Assembly (NCBI GenBank): GCA_963822485.1
Contig: CAWGHW010000037.1
Span: 992,001 to 1,056,000 of the forward strand
Reading direction: 5' to 3'
Source of the DNA: DASUBV01 sp963822485
GTDB taxonomy: Bacteria > Actinomycetota > Actinomycetes > Streptosporangiales > Streptosporangiaceae
Length of the DNA: 64,000 bases
A model generated the notes under the pieces. It made no database searches. It was not told the DNA's origin and was given only the letters and a program-made list of their open reading frames with translations. Shown here one piece after another: positions 33,502-42,153 of the stretch. The first letter of the stretch is position 1; every line of letters begins with the position of its first letter. A program made the position numbers and the translations under genes.

Positions 33502-34116
33502 CTAATAGTTAATGCGGGCAGCATCCGCCGTTACCGCCGCCGCCGTAAGCGTCCGCGCGGTGCGTATCAGGCTGGCCACGGCCTCGTCGGGGGCCAGCCC
33601 GTACAGGTCGGTGAGGATGAACAGGGCCTCGGCGCTCATCGCCACGGCCAGGTCCCGCCGCAGCTGCTCCACCGCCGCCGGCCCGACCCGGCGGACCAGC
33701 GGGGCCAGGGCCTCGTCGATCAGCCCGAACCGGTGACCGGGGCGCCCGGCCGCCACCTCGGGCCGGGTGATGGAGCCGGCGATGGTGGCCCGGACCGCGC
33801 CCTGATAGGCCAGCACGCCGCGCAGCAGCACCTCGGCCGCGTAGCCGACCCGCTCGACCGGGTCGTCGGTGTGCGCGACCGGGGCCAGCGCCTGCGCCGG
33901 GCTGGGCCAGATGCTCTCGTCGGCCTCCCGCAGCAGCGACACCAGGTCCGGGAAGTAGCGGTAGGCGGTGGCCTCCGAGACCAGCGCCGCCTGGGCCACG
34001 GCCGGCATGGTGATCTCGGCGCCGCTGCGCGCGAGGTCGCGGGCGGCGGCCACGATGGCCGCCCGGGTCCGGGCCTTCTGGTTGACCCGGCCGGGCCCGC
34101 CGGCTTGCGTGGTCAT
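33502..34116 (-). CDS. TetR-family transcriptional regulator
   Basis: Residues 12-60 form a TetR helix-turn-helix (ARTRAAIVAAARDLARSGAE, MPAVAQAALVSEATAYRYFP). The remaining 140 residues are a helical ligand domain. It is 204 aa, complete. ATG 34116 is preceded by GGGCCC and ACGAT without a Shine-Dalgarno sequence, the same arrangement as the TetR gene at 60510. It is divergent from a hydrolase-cupin pair, and two related dyads lie between, so it probably represses that operon and itself. The ligand is unknown. Confidence 0.9.
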   Translation of the reverse strand: MTTQAGGPGRVNQKARTRAAIVAAARDLARSGAEITMPAVAQAALVSEATAYRYFPDLVSLLREADESIWPSPAQALAPVAHTDDPVERVGYAAEVLLRGVLAYQGAVRATIAGSITRPEVAAGRPGHRFGLIDEALAPLVRRVGPAAVEQLRRDLAVAMSAEALFILTDLYGLAPDEAVASLIRTARTLTAAAVTADAARINY

Positions 34117-34155
34117 GGGCCCATCGTGGCGGTCGTCCTCGCATCAGTCAAGCTA

Positions 34156-34231
34156 ACTCTCATCATGAGAGTCGACTTGCATAACGAGCGCCAGGCGTCT
34201 AGGTTCATTCGTGAGAGTTCACTCTTACGAA
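34156..34231 (+). promoter_or_regulatory. Promoter flanked by two TetR-type dyads
   Basis: TTGCAT (34177-34182) and TAGGTT (34200-34205) are spaced 17 bp. A 17-bp dyad ACTCTCATCATGAGAGT (34156-34172) lies just upstream, and a second imperfect dyad (34208-34231, arms TTCGTGAGAGT and ACTCTTACGAA) covers the transcription start. Both share the ACTCT/AGAGT half-site, so one regulator, presumably the divergent TetR, should bind both and block the promoter. Confidence 0.78.
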
Positions 34232-34254
34232 GTTCACCCTGACCAAGGAGATCG

Positions 34255-35043
34255 ATGATGACGACGCACACCGTGACCGTGCCGGACCTCGGGCCGGTGC
34301 CGGTCACCGTGACTGAGCGCGGCGAGGGGCGCCCGTTCCTGCTGCTGCACGGCGGGGCCGGGCCGCAGTCGGTGGACGGCTTCGCCGACCTGCTGGCCGC
34401 GTCGGGCCGGGTGCTGGTGCCGGTCCACCCCGGCTTCGGCGGCACGCCGCGCCCCGAGCGGCTGGACAGCATGGCGGGCCTGGCCCGGGTCTATGCCGGC
34501 TTGCTGGACGAGCTCGGCCTGGACGAGGTGACCGTGATCGGCAACTCCATCGGGGGCTGGATCGCCGCCGAGATCGCGCTGCTGGGCAGCCCGCGGGTCA
34601 GCGGCGTCGTGCTGGTCGACGCCGCCGGGCTGAAGCTGGATGCCGCCCCGGCCGCGGACTTCTTCTCCCTCACCATGGATCAGGTGGCCGACCTCAGCTA
34701 CTACGAGCCCGACAAGTTCCGCATCGACGTGGACCGGCTGCCGGACGCGGCGAAGGCGGCGATGGCGGGCAACCGGGCCGCGCTGACCACCTACGGCGGG
34801 CCGCAGATGGCCGACCCCGGGCTGCTCGGCCGCCTGGCCGGGATCGCCGCCCCGGTGCTGGTGGTCTGGGGCGAGGCCGACCGCATGATCCCGCCCGAGC
34901 ACGGCCAGGCCTACGCCGCGGCCATCCCCGGCGCCCGGCTCCTGGTCATCCCGCGGGCCGGGCACCTGCCCCAGCTCGAGGCACCCGGCGAGCTGCTCCA
35001 GGCCGTGCAGGAGTTCGCGGCGGCCCAGGTCGCCGGACGCTGA
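34255..35043 (+). CDS. Alpha/beta hydrolase
   Basis: A 262-residue alpha/beta hydrolase: oxyanion-hole segment FLLLHGGAGPQSVDGF, PGFGGT, nucleophile elbow GNSIGGW (Ser near residue 97), acid in VVWGEADRMIPPEH and His in PRAGHLPQLE. The layout is that of C-C bond hydrolases and haloperoxidase-like esterases; the substrate is unknown. AAGGAG precedes ATG 34255 (ATG 34258 is also possible). It is followed by a cupin 14 bp downstream and controlled by the TetR dyads upstream. Confidence 0.9.
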   Translation: MMTTHTVTVPDLGPVPVTVTERGEGRPFLLLHGGAGPQSVDGFADLLAASGRVLVPVHPGFGGTPRPERLDSMAGLARVYAGLLDELGLDEVTVIGNSIGGWIAAEIALLGSPRVSGVVLVDAAGLKLDAAPAADFFSLTMDQVADLSYYEPDKFRIDVDRLPDAAKAAMAGNRAALTTYGGPQMADPGLLGRLAGIAAPVLVVWGEADRMIPPEHGQAYAAAIPGARLLVIPRAGHLPQLEAPGELLQAVQEFAAAQVAGR

Positions 35044-35057
35044 AGGGAGTCACCCGG

Positions 35058-35513
35058 ATGGCTGAGGTAAAGATCGTGGGTCCGGACGACGGCGAAGTGG
35101 CCCTGTCGGGACCGATTCAGATGCGGATACTCGAGGACGGCCAGACCACCGAGCACCGTTTGGGAATGGGTGAGATAACCATCGCGCCGCACACGGCCGG
35201 GCCGCCGCAGCACCGGCACGCCCAGCACGACGAGGGCTTCTACGTGGTGTCGGGCACGGTGCGGTTCACGGTCGGCGAGAAATCGTACGACGCGCCCGCC
35301 CGCAGCCTGGTGATGGTGCCGCCCGGCGCCCCGCACACGTTCGCCAACGCCGGTGACGAGCCGGCCGTGCTGCTCAACACGTTCACCCCGGACCTGTACG
35401 TGCAGTACTTCCGCGACCTGCACGACATGATCGCCGCGGGCCAGCCGGTGACCGGCCCGGTGCTGCTCGAGGTCATGGCCCGCTACGCGACCGAGCCCGC
35501 CGACGCGCCGTAG
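35058..35513 (+). CDS. Cupin-domain protein
   Basis: This 151-residue protein holds a single cupin barrel. The first cupin motif, QHRHAQHDEGFYVVSGTVRF, has the two His, Glu and third His positions for a metal ion; the second, VPPGAPHTFANAGDEP, supplies the last His. N-terminal residues extend the barrel. GGAG precedes ATG 35058. It lies 14 bp after the hydrolase in the same operon, so it may be an isomerase or dioxygenase in the same pathway, or a small-molecule sensor. Confidence 0.9.
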   Translation: MAEVKIVGPDDGEVALSGPIQMRILEDGQTTEHRLGMGEITIAPHTAGPPQHRHAQHDEGFYVVSGTVRFTVGEKSYDAPARSLVMVPPGAPHTFANAGDEPAVLLNTFTPDLYVQYFRDLHDMIAAGQPVTGPVLLEVMARYATEPADAP

Positions 35514-35523
35514 CCTGTGGTAG

Positions 35524-36576
35524 ATGAGCATCGAGGAGGGGGCGGCCGCGGTGGCCGGGCTGACGCGCAGCGATCCGCACGGCCCGGGGCTCACCCGCCG
35601 CCGGGACGGCGAGGGCTTCGGCTACCTGGACCCGGCGGGCGCGCCGGTCACCGACGCGCAGACGCTGGCTCGCATCCGCGCGCTGGCCCTGCCGCCGGCC
35701 TGGACCCGGGTCTGGATCTCGCCCGACCCGCTGGGCCATATCCAGGCCACCGGGGTGGACAGCCGGGGCCGGACCCAGTACCGGTACCACCAGGTGTGGC
35801 GGGAGCAGCGCGACGCGCAGAAGTTCACGCACATGCTCCGGTTCGCCGGCGCGCTGCCCGCGCTGCGCGACGCCACGCTGCATGACCTGCGCCACCGGAA
35901 CCTGGACCGGGACCGGGTGGCCTCGGGCGCGGTCCGGCTGATCGACCTGGGGCTGTTCCGGATCGGCGGGGAGCGGTACGCGGAGCTGGACCACCACTAC
36001 GGGGTGGCGACGCTGGAGAAGCGGCACATCACCGTCGGGCGGGGCGGCATCAGGTTCGACTACGTCGCCAAGGAGGGCAAGCGGCGCGATATCACCGTCA
36101 GCGACCCGGCCGTCCTGCCCACCGTGCGGGCCCTGGCCCGCACCGACAACGGCCTCGACGCGCTGTTCGCCTGGCAGCGCGACGGGGCCTGGCACGCGCT
36201 GCGCTCGCACGACGTGAGCGAGTACATCGCGGCCCGCGCGGGCGGGCACTTCACGGCCAAGGAGTTCCGCACCTGGAACGCGACCGTGCTGATGGCCCTG
36301 CTGCTGGCCAGCTCCGAGCCCGCCGCCACGCCCCAGGGTCGCCGCCGGGTCATCGCGGCCGGCGTGCGCGGGGTGGCGCAGTGGCTGGGCGACACCCCGG
36401 CGGTGGCCCGCGCGTCCTACATCGACCCCCGGCTGCTCAGCCGCTACGAGGCCGACGGCGGGCTGCCGGACATCCCGGTGCGGCCCGCGGCCCTGCCCGC
36501 CGACCCGGCGGCCGAGGCCGCGGTGGCGGCCCTGCTGGCCGCCGAGGCCGGGCCGTCCGGCTCGCGGCCGGAGTGA
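35524..36576 (+). CDS. DNA topoisomerase IB (poxvirus/eukaryote-like)
   Basis: The 350-residue protein matches bacterial type IB topoisomerases: PPAWTRVWISPDPLGHIQAT in the N-terminal clamp, then RYHQVWREQRDAQKF, with the catalytic Arg later in LRHRN-type segments and KEGKRRDI, KEFRTWNATVLMALLL, and the nucleophilic Tyr in ARASYIDPR. All catalytic elements appear present. These enzymes relax supercoils through a 3'-phosphotyrosine intermediate and are sporadic in bacteria, probably acquired. GTAG precedes ATG 35524 with no strong ribosome site; ten bases after the cupin stop, so co-transcription is possible. Confidence 0.92.
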   Translation: MSIEEGAAAVAGLTRSDPHGPGLTRRRDGEGFGYLDPAGAPVTDAQTLARIRALALPPAWTRVWISPDPLGHIQATGVDSRGRTQYRYHQVWREQRDAQKFTHMLRFAGALPALRDATLHDLRHRNLDRDRVASGAVRLIDLGLFRIGGERYAELDHHYGVATLEKRHITVGRGGIRFDYVAKEGKRRDITVSDPAVLPTVRALARTDNGLDALFAWQRDGAWHALRSHDVSEYIAARAGGHFTAKEFRTWNATVLMALLLASSEPAATPQGRRRVIAAGVRGVAQWLGDTPAVARASYIDPRLLSRYEADGGLPDIPVRPAALPADPAAEAAVAALLAAEAGPSGSRPE

Positions 36577-36588
36577 CAGGCTGTGGGC

Positions 36589-37590
36589 ATGCGCTACATC
36601 ATCATCGGGGCCGGGGCGATCGGCGGGACCATCGGCGCGCGGCTGTTCGAGAGCGGCCACGAGGTGGTCCTGACCGCACGCGGCGCGCATTACGGCGCGC
36701 TGCGCGACGGCGGCCTGCGCTTCGCCACCCCCGACCAGACGGTAACCCTGCCGGTGCCGGCCGTGTCCGGGCCCGGCGAGCTGACGCTGCGCCCCGATGA
36801 CGTGCTGATCCTGTCGGTCAAGACCCAGGACTCGGCGGCGGCGCTCGACGCCTGGGCCGGCCAGCCGGTGGGCGGCGGCGAGATGGCGGCGCAGGCACTG
36901 CCGGTGTTCTGCGCCCAGAACGGCGTGGCCAGCGAGCGAATCGCGCTGCGCCGGTTCCGCCGGGTCTACGGCGTCACCGTCTGGCTGCCGGCCACGCACC
37001 TGGAGCCGGGCGCGGTCGAGGCCGAGGGCACCCCGATGAGCGGGCTCCTGCCCGTGGGCCGGTACCCGTCCGGGGCCGACGACACCGCCCGCCAGGTCGC
37101 CGCCGACCTGGCCGCCAGCCGGTTCCTCAGCCCGGTCAGCGCGGACGTGATGCGGCTCAAGTACGGCAAGCTGCTGTCCAACCTGGGCAACGCGGTGCAG
37201 GCGGTGTTCGGCACTGAGGGGCACCCGGACGACGTCGCGGCGCGGCTGCGGCAGCGGGCCCGGGCCGAGGGCAGCGCCGTGCTGGCCGCGGCGGGCATCG
37301 ACTGCGCCAGCCCCGGGGAACTGACCGCGCTGCGCGGCGACCAGGTCGAGGTCGCCCCGGTGGGGCGGGCCGCCCGCATCGGCGGGTCGTCCTGGCAGAG
37401 CCTGCGCCGCGGCACCGGATCCATCGAGGCCGACTACCTGAACGGCGAGATCGTCCTGCTCGGCCGGCTGCACGGCGTGCCGACTCCGGTGAACGAGCTG
37501 CTCCAGCGGCTGGCCAACCAGTTCGCCAGGGACCGCCGCGCGCCCGGCAGCATCACCGACCGCGAGGTGGCCGAGCTGCCGGCCGCGTGA
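36589..37590 (+). CDS. 2-dehydropantoate 2-reductase (ApbA/PanE) family protein
   Basis: MRYIIIGAGAIGG at the N-terminus is the NADP-binding loop. The catalytic Lys lies in VMRLKYGKLLSNLGNAVQAV, and SILVKTQDS-like and EADYLNGEIVLLGRLHGVPTPVNELL are the PanE C-terminal helices with the conserved Glu-Asn region. PanE reduces ketopantoate in pantothenate biosynthesis, but many paralogues act on other 2-keto acids; nothing here shows pantothenate linkage. ATG 36589 is chosen over GTG 36583 because the Rossmann strand begins at MRY. Confidence 0.88.
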   Translation: MRYIIIGAGAIGGTIGARLFESGHEVVLTARGAHYGALRDGGLRFATPDQTVTLPVPAVSGPGELTLRPDDVLILSVKTQDSAAALDAWAGQPVGGGEMAAQALPVFCAQNGVASERIALRRFRRVYGVTVWLPATHLEPGAVEAEGTPMSGLLPVGRYPSGADDTARQVAADLAASRFLSPVSADVMRLKYGKLLSNLGNAVQAVFGTEGHPDDVAARLRQRARAEGSAVLAAAGIDCASPGELTALRGDQVEVAPVGRAARIGGSSWQSLRRGTGSIEADYLNGEIVLLGRLHGVPTPVNELLQRLANQFARDRRAPGSITDREVAELPAA

Positions 37591-37613
37591 CCGGCACCGC
37601 GTGACCGGGGCGG

Positions 37614-38009
37614 CTAGCGGCCGGGGCCGTCGCTCTCGGGGATCGGCGCGGGCTCGAGCTTGAACGCCGGGTTCTCGATCAGGCCGACCAGGTTCCCGTC
37701 GGGGGTGCGGAAGGTGCCGAGCTTGATGCCGTCGCCGACGTCCTGGACGGGCTCGTCGACCACGGCGCCCGCCGCGAGCAGCCGCCCGGCCGCGGCGGCG
37801 ACGTCGCGCACGCCCCAGTAGGCGCGGCCGCCGGCCGCGGGGTCGCCGCCGGGGGTCAGGCCCAGCTCGTAGCCGCCCGCGGTGAAGCCGACGTAGAACG
37901 GCTCGTCGAAGTAGGGCCCGACGCCCAGCACGGTGGTCCACCACGCCTTGGCCGCGGCCAGGTCGGGGGCGGAATACACGACGGTACGGAGTCCGAGAAA
38001 CATGATCAT
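37614..38009 (-). CDS. VOC/glyoxalase-like protein
   Basis: A 131-residue vicinal-oxygen-chelate fold: LRTVVYSAPDLAAAKAWWTT, FYVGFTAGGYELGLTP with the metal-type Glu, WGVRDVAAAAGRLLAAGAVV, and GTFRTPDGNLVGLIENP. The first His typical of catalytic glyoxalases is replaced, so enzymatic function cannot be assumed; many such proteins are resistance or binding proteins. ATG 38009 and ATG 38003 are both possible starts. It is convergent with the PanE gene and divergent from the pseudokinase. Confidence 0.88.
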   Translation of the reverse strand: MIMFLGLRTVVYSAPDLAAAKAWWTTVLGVGPYFDEPFYVGFTAGGYELGLTPGGDPAAGGRAYWGVRDVAAAAGRLLAAGAVVDEPVQDVGDGIKLGTFRTPDGNLVGLIENPAFKLEPAPIPESDGPGR

Positions 38010-38167
38010 CCCGCTCTAGCCTCTCTGCTTTGGTGATCGGCATTACCCGAGATCGAGTCAACCGCCCGCCGGCCACCCGCGTCTTGAACGAAACGGACAG
38101 AGGCCGGGACGTCGCGTCCGTACCATTTCCGCCGGGGGCGGGCCGACCAGAAGAGCGTGGGTGAGCG

Positions 38168-39403
38168 GTGAGCGACGAGCCACGCGACGGGTGGGGGGAG
38201 TTCTCGGCAGGCTCGGTGGTGGCCGGCTACTGGCTGGAGCAGCGAATCGGCCAGGGGGCGCTGTCGGCCGTGTACAGCGCCTACTCGGCCCGGCTGGACG
38301 GGCGGGTCGCGCTGCGGATCCTGGCCCCGTGGCTGGCCAGGGACGACCGGTTCCGGCCCCGCTACGCGCAGGAATGGCGGGCGGCGGCCGCCATCGGCGA
38401 CCCGCACATCATCCCGGTGCTCGAAGTCAGCGAGGAACGCGAGGCGCTGTTCATCGCCATGCGGCTGACCGAGGGCGGAGACGTCCGCTCCCTGCTGGAG
38501 CGCGAGGGCCCGCTGCCGCCGGGCCGGGCGGCGGAGATCATCTCCCAGGCGGCCGCGGCCCTGGACGCCGTGCACGCCGGCGGCCTGGTGCACCGCGACC
38601 TGCGGCCCGCCAGCCTGCTGCTGGACGCGCGGACGGACGGTGACCAGCCGGACTTCGCCTACCTGTCCGGGTTCGGGCTGAGCGCGGAGGCGCTGGCCGA
38701 CGCGGGCCTGCCGCGGCTGGGGCCGGGCACCCTCGACTACGCCGCGCCCGAGCAGCTCGCCGGCCGCCCGGCGGACGGCCGGGCCGACCAGTACGCGCTG
38801 GCCGCCGTGGCGTTCGAGCTGCTCACCGGGGCGCCGCCGGTGCGCCGCGAGCCGGGCGCGCCCGCGGTCTACGCCCAGGTCTCCGCGCCGCCGCCGCTGC
38901 TGAGCTCGCGCCAGGAGGGGCTGCCCGCCGAGGCCGACGAGGTGATGAGCCGGGCGCTGGCCTTCTCGCCCGCCTACCGGTACGGGTCCTGCGGGGAGCT
39001 CGCGGCGGAGCTGCGCCGGGCGCTCGGCCTGGGCCCGGCCGGGCCGGGCGTGCTCACCCAGGCGCCGGGCCGGTCCCCGATCCGGTTCCCGGCCGGGGTC
39101 TGGCGGTCGGCGGCCAGCCTGGCCGCGGGCCTGGGGAGTGCGGCCGCCGGCTCGGTCTCTGGACGACGGCCGGGCGCGGGGGAAGGTGGCGTGAGCGACG
39201 CGGGTCCTGGCCGTCTGGGCACGGCTCAGGCGGCGGACTCGGAGCCGGCGGCGGACTCGGAGTCGGCGGCGGCCTGGCCGTACGGGCCGCAGCGGCCCGA
39301 GGCCCGGCCTGAGCCGCGGTCGCTGGCCGGGCGGCACGCCAGGGCCGCGGCGGCCGGGCGGCGGGCGGCCGGGCGGCGGGCGGCCGGGCTGGCGGCCTGG
39401 TAG
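38168..39403 (+). CDS. Serine/threonine protein kinase-like protein, predicted pseudokinase
   Basis: Residues 15-280 have the PknB-type kinase fold: glycine loop IGQGALSAVY, HIIPVLEV, HRDLRPASLLL, APEQLAGRPADGRADQYALA. Key residues are altered: the VAxK lysine is Arg (VALRIL, residue 50), HRDLKPxN reads HRDLRPAS (Lys to Arg 146, Asn to Ser 149), and DFG reads GFG (residues 168-170). Without the beta-3 Lys, the Mg-binding Asn and the DFG Asp, catalysis is improbable. The tail (about 290-411) is Ala/Pro/Gly-rich and ends in GRRAAGRRAAG repeats. It is followed by a membrane-anchored propeller gene, so it may be a scaffold, or one half of a broken kinase-membrane-propeller protein. Confidence 0.85.
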   Translation: MSDEPRDGWGEFSAGSVVAGYWLEQRIGQGALSAVYSAYSARLDGRVALRILAPWLARDDRFRPRYAQEWRAAAAIGDPHIIPVLEVSEEREALFIAMRLTEGGDVRSLLEREGPLPPGRAAEIISQAAAALDAVHAGGLVHRDLRPASLLLDARTDGDQPDFAYLSGFGLSAEALADAGLPRLGPGTLDYAAPEQLAGRPADGRADQYALAAVAFELLTGAPPVRREPGAPAVYAQVSAPPPLLSSRQEGLPAEADEVMSRALAFSPAYRYGSCGELAAELRRALGLGPAGPGVLTQAPGRSPIRFPAGVWRSAASLAAGLGSAAAGSVSGRRPGAGEGGVSDAGPGRLGTAQAADSEPAADSESAAAWPYGPQRPEARPEPRSLAGRHARAAAAGRRAAGRRAAGLAAW

Positions 39404-39411
39404 GCGGCCGG

Positions 39412-40633
39412 GTGGCGTTCCCCGCGCTCCCCCGGGCCAGCTGGTCGGCGCTGGCCGCCATCGCCTCGCTGGTCTCAGTGATCGTCATCGGCGCCTGGTA
39501 CCTGCTCGGCCATCACCAGGGCAGCGCCGCGGGCACCCGGCACGACGCCCTGCCGCCGCTGACCGCGCCCGGCTGCAGCTACAGCGGCGGCCGGCCGGGC
39601 CCCCGCGCTGACCAAGGTGGCCAGCCGCCGGATCACGGTCGGCGGCCGGCCCTTCGCGACCCTGGAGACGCCCGACCGCCGGTTCGTCTTCGTCACGCTC
39701 GGCGCGAGCATCGCCGTGCTGCGCGACGGCCCGGTGCCCGTCCTGCAGGCCACCATCCGCGTGCCCGGCGCGGCCAACGGCCTGGCCATCACCCCGGACG
39801 GCCGGTACCTGCTGGCCGCCGGCGGCCAGGGCGCGGTGGTCATCAGCGTGGCCAGGGCCGAGCGGAACGCTCCCGACCCGATAGTCGGCCGCCTGGACAG
39901 CCCGCGCGGCGACCATGCGGTCAGCGTGCTGACCTCCCCGGACGGCCGGTTCGTGTTCGTCACCTTGCAGGACACCACCGACATGGCGGTGTTCAGCCTG
40001 GCCCGGGCGCTCAGCCGCGGCTTCGGGCCGTCGGACTTCGCCGGCTTCGTCCCCCTGGGCGTGCAGCCCGTCGGCCTGGCCGCCTCGCCGGACGGCAAGT
40101 GGCTGTACGCGACCAGCTTCCAGCGGTCCACCGGGCCGATGCCGTCGCCGGGGATCCTGAGCGTGATCAGCCTGGCTAGGGCGGAGACCCGGCCCGGCCG
40201 TGCGGTGGTGGCGGTGGCCGACGCCGGGTGCAGCCCGGCCCGGATCATCACCGACGGCCCGACCGTCTGGGTCACGGCCAGGGACAGCGACACCCTGCTG
40301 GGCTACTCGGCGGCCCGGCTGCGCACCGACCCGGCCCGGGCCCTGGAGGCCGAGGTCCGGGTGGGCCTGGCGCCGATCGGCCTCACCTTCGCCGACGGCA
40401 CCCGCCTGATCGTGGTGGCCGACTCGGACCTGAAGGCCGCGCCCGGCCAGCGGTCGGCCCTGTCGGTGGTCGGCGTCGGCGCGGCGCTGGCCCGCCGGCC
40501 CGCCCTGCTCGGCACGATCGCGGCCGGGCCGCTCACCCGCCAGGTCGCGCTGGCCGATGGCGGGAAGATCGTGCTGGCCACCGGCGAGGCATCCGGCCAG
40601 GTACAGGTGATCGAGGTCCGCGACCTGCCCTAG
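39412..40633 (+). pseudogene. Membrane-anchored YncE-like beta-propeller protein, one frame break
   Basis: GTG 39412 encodes a single membrane helix (SALAAIASLVSVIVIGAWYL) and a linker ending CSYSGGRPGP. The remainder, in another frame from about 39600, is a YncE/lactonase-like propeller with repeated blades of type PDGRYLLAAGGQG, TSPDGRFVFVTL and ASPDGKWLYATS. The frames meet at a run of five C at 39599-39603; removing one gives a continuous protein of about 406 residues. The C-terminal frame equals that of the upstream pseudokinase. Such pairs recall PknD-like kinases with extracytoplasmic propellers. Predicted role: extracytoplasmic sensing or binding. Confidence 0.75.
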
Positions 40634-40657
40634 GAGCCCGCGACCTGCCCTAGGAGC
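40619..40657. repeat. Short tandem duplication spanning a stop codon
   Basis: CGCGACCTGCCCTAGGAGC occurs at 40619-40637 and again at 40639-40657. The first copy contains the propeller stop codon (TAG); the second lies at the 3' end of the convergent TPR gene. A recent 20-bp duplication is the simple explanation. Confidence 0.85.
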
Positions 40658-41318
40658 TCAGGCCGAGATCCGCCTGGGCCTCCCGCACCGAGCGCTGGAT
40701 CCGCTCCGCGCCGCTGGCGCCGGCCAGGGCGGCCGCCTCGGTGAGCAGCGCCTCGGCGTCGGCCTGCCGGTCCTGGGCCGCGGCGATGTAGGCCAGCCCG
40801 ATCTGATTGCTGGCCACGGCGGCCGGCGATCCCAGTTCCCGGCGCAGCCGGGAGGACTCCTCCAGTCGCTGCCTGGCCTCGTCCGGCCGTCCCCCGAAGT
40901 GCGCCTCGATGCCCAGGTGCCGCAGCGCCTCGGACATCGTCGGCCGGTCCTCGGCCCGGGTGGCCAGCTCCAGGGATCGGCGGAGGGCCGGCCCCGCGGC
41001 CGCGTTGTCGCGCCGCACGACCTGGAAGCAGCAGCCGACCCAGAACAGCGCCTCCCCCTCGCCGCGCACGTCACCCAGGCCGGCGTACAGCCGCGCCGCG
41101 CGCTCGAACAGCGGCAGCTCGTCCGGGTCCTCGCGGGCCTCGTCCGGGTTCTCGTCGCGCTGCAGCAGGAAGCGCAGGTGCGCGAGCTTGCCGCGGGCCA
41201 GGGCCAGCTCCGCCTCGGCCGCGTCCAGCTCCCGGCCGGCCTGCGGCAGCCCGCTGGCATCGCCGCTGAAAACGGCGCGGTCATACAACTGCCCGGCGTT
41301 CTCGATCCTCTCGTCCAT
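40650..41318 (-). CDS. Tetratricopeptide-repeat protein
   Basis: A 222-residue all-helical protein with at least three TPR-like pairs (LFERAARLYAGLGDVRGEGE, ALRRSLELATRAEDRPTMSE, ALRHLGIEAHFGGRPDEARQ, ASNQIGLAYIAAAQDRQADA). It resembles the TPR cores of actinomycete regulatory proteins but has no DNA-binding or catalytic domain. AGAGGGGA precedes ATG 41318. It is divergent from the histidine phosphatase. A protein-protein interaction role is inferred; no partner is evident. Confidence 0.85.
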   Translation of the reverse strand: MDERIENAGQLYDRAVFSGDASGLPQAGRELDAAEAELALARGKLAHLRFLLQRDENPDEAREDPDELPLFERAARLYAGLGDVRGEGEALFWVGCCFQVVRRDNAAAGPALRRSLELATRAEDRPTMSEALRHLGIEAHFGGRPDEARQRLEESSRLRRELGSPAAVASNQIGLAYIAAAQDRQADAEALLTEAAALAGASGAERIQRSVREAQADLGLSS

Positions 41319-41374
41319 GCCGTTCCCCTCTTACGTATGTCCGTCAAATTACACACCAGTACGATCTGGGACTT

Positions 41375-42067
41375 GTGACGCAAACTGACGATCCCGGACA
41401 ACGGGCCCTGACCTACCGGCAACTGCGCTTCGAGCCGCCGCCGGGGGCGCTGGACCTGGTGCTGATCCGGCACGGCGAGTCGGAGGCCTACCAGGACGGC
41501 CGGCCGTTCCCGCTGGCCGGCGGCCACGGCGACCCGCCGCTGTCGGCGCTGGGGATCGAGCAGGCCCGCCGGGTCTGCGCCCGGCTGGCCGCCGAGGACG
41601 TCGACGCTATCTACGTCACCACCCTGCGCCGGACCGCGCAGACCGCCGCCCCGCTGGCGGTGGCGCTCGGCCTGCCGGTCCACACCGAAGCCCGGCTCCG
41701 CGAGGTGTACCTGGGCGAGTGGGAGGGCGGCGAGTTCCGCAAGATGATGACGGCCGGCGGGGCGCTGAGCCAGCGGGTCCTGGCCGAGGAGCGCTGGGAC
41801 GTCATTCCCGGCGCCGAGCCCGGGGCCGGGTTCGCGCTCCGGGTCCGCGACGGGATCGCCGCGCTGGCCGCCGAGCACCCGGGCCAGCGGGTGGCGGCGT
41901 TCACGCACGGGGGCGTCATCGGCGAGGCGCTGGCGCTGGCCGCCCGGTCCCGGCCGTTCGCCTTCACCGGCGCGGACAACGCGTCGATCTCCCGGCTGGT
42001 GATCTCGGGTGACCGCTGGATCCTGCGCGGCTTCAACGACACCGCCCACCTCGACGGGCTCAGCTAG
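41375..42067 (+). CDS. Histidine phosphatase (phosphoglycerate mutase-like) family protein
   Basis: The catalytic loop LIRHGESEAY (His near residue 32), the second-phase segment TTLRRTAQTAAPL, the Glu in LREVYLGEWEGGEF and the C-terminal His in AAFTHGGVIGEALAL define the branched histidine phosphatase family. At 230 residues it is typical. Substrates range from phosphosugars to cobalamin precursors, and none is indicated here. GTG 41375 has no ribosome site but TACGAT lies nine bases upstream, so a leaderless start is possible. Confidence 0.92.
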   Translation: MTQTDDPGQRALTYRQLRFEPPPGALDLVLIRHGESEAYQDGRPFPLAGGHGDPPLSALGIEQARRVCARLAAEDVDAIYVTTLRRTAQTAAPLAVALGLPVHTEARLREVYLGEWEGGEFRKMMTAGGALSQRVLAEERWDVIPGAEPGAGFALRVRDGIAALAAEHPGQRVAAFTHGGVIGEALALAARSRPFAFTGADNASISRLVISGDRWILRGFNDTAHLDGLS

Positions 42068-42153
42068 CCCGAGAGCGGCCGGGCCGACCGGAGGCGGCCG
42101 GTTCCGTTCTGGCCGGTCTTGTCATGAGTAGTTCAGCGGTATATAAAGTCCGT

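Noticed and set aside
35473..38076. 867-codon open frame on the minus strand
   Set aside because: It covers topoisomerase IB, PanE and VOC genes in antisense; no conserved motif is present.
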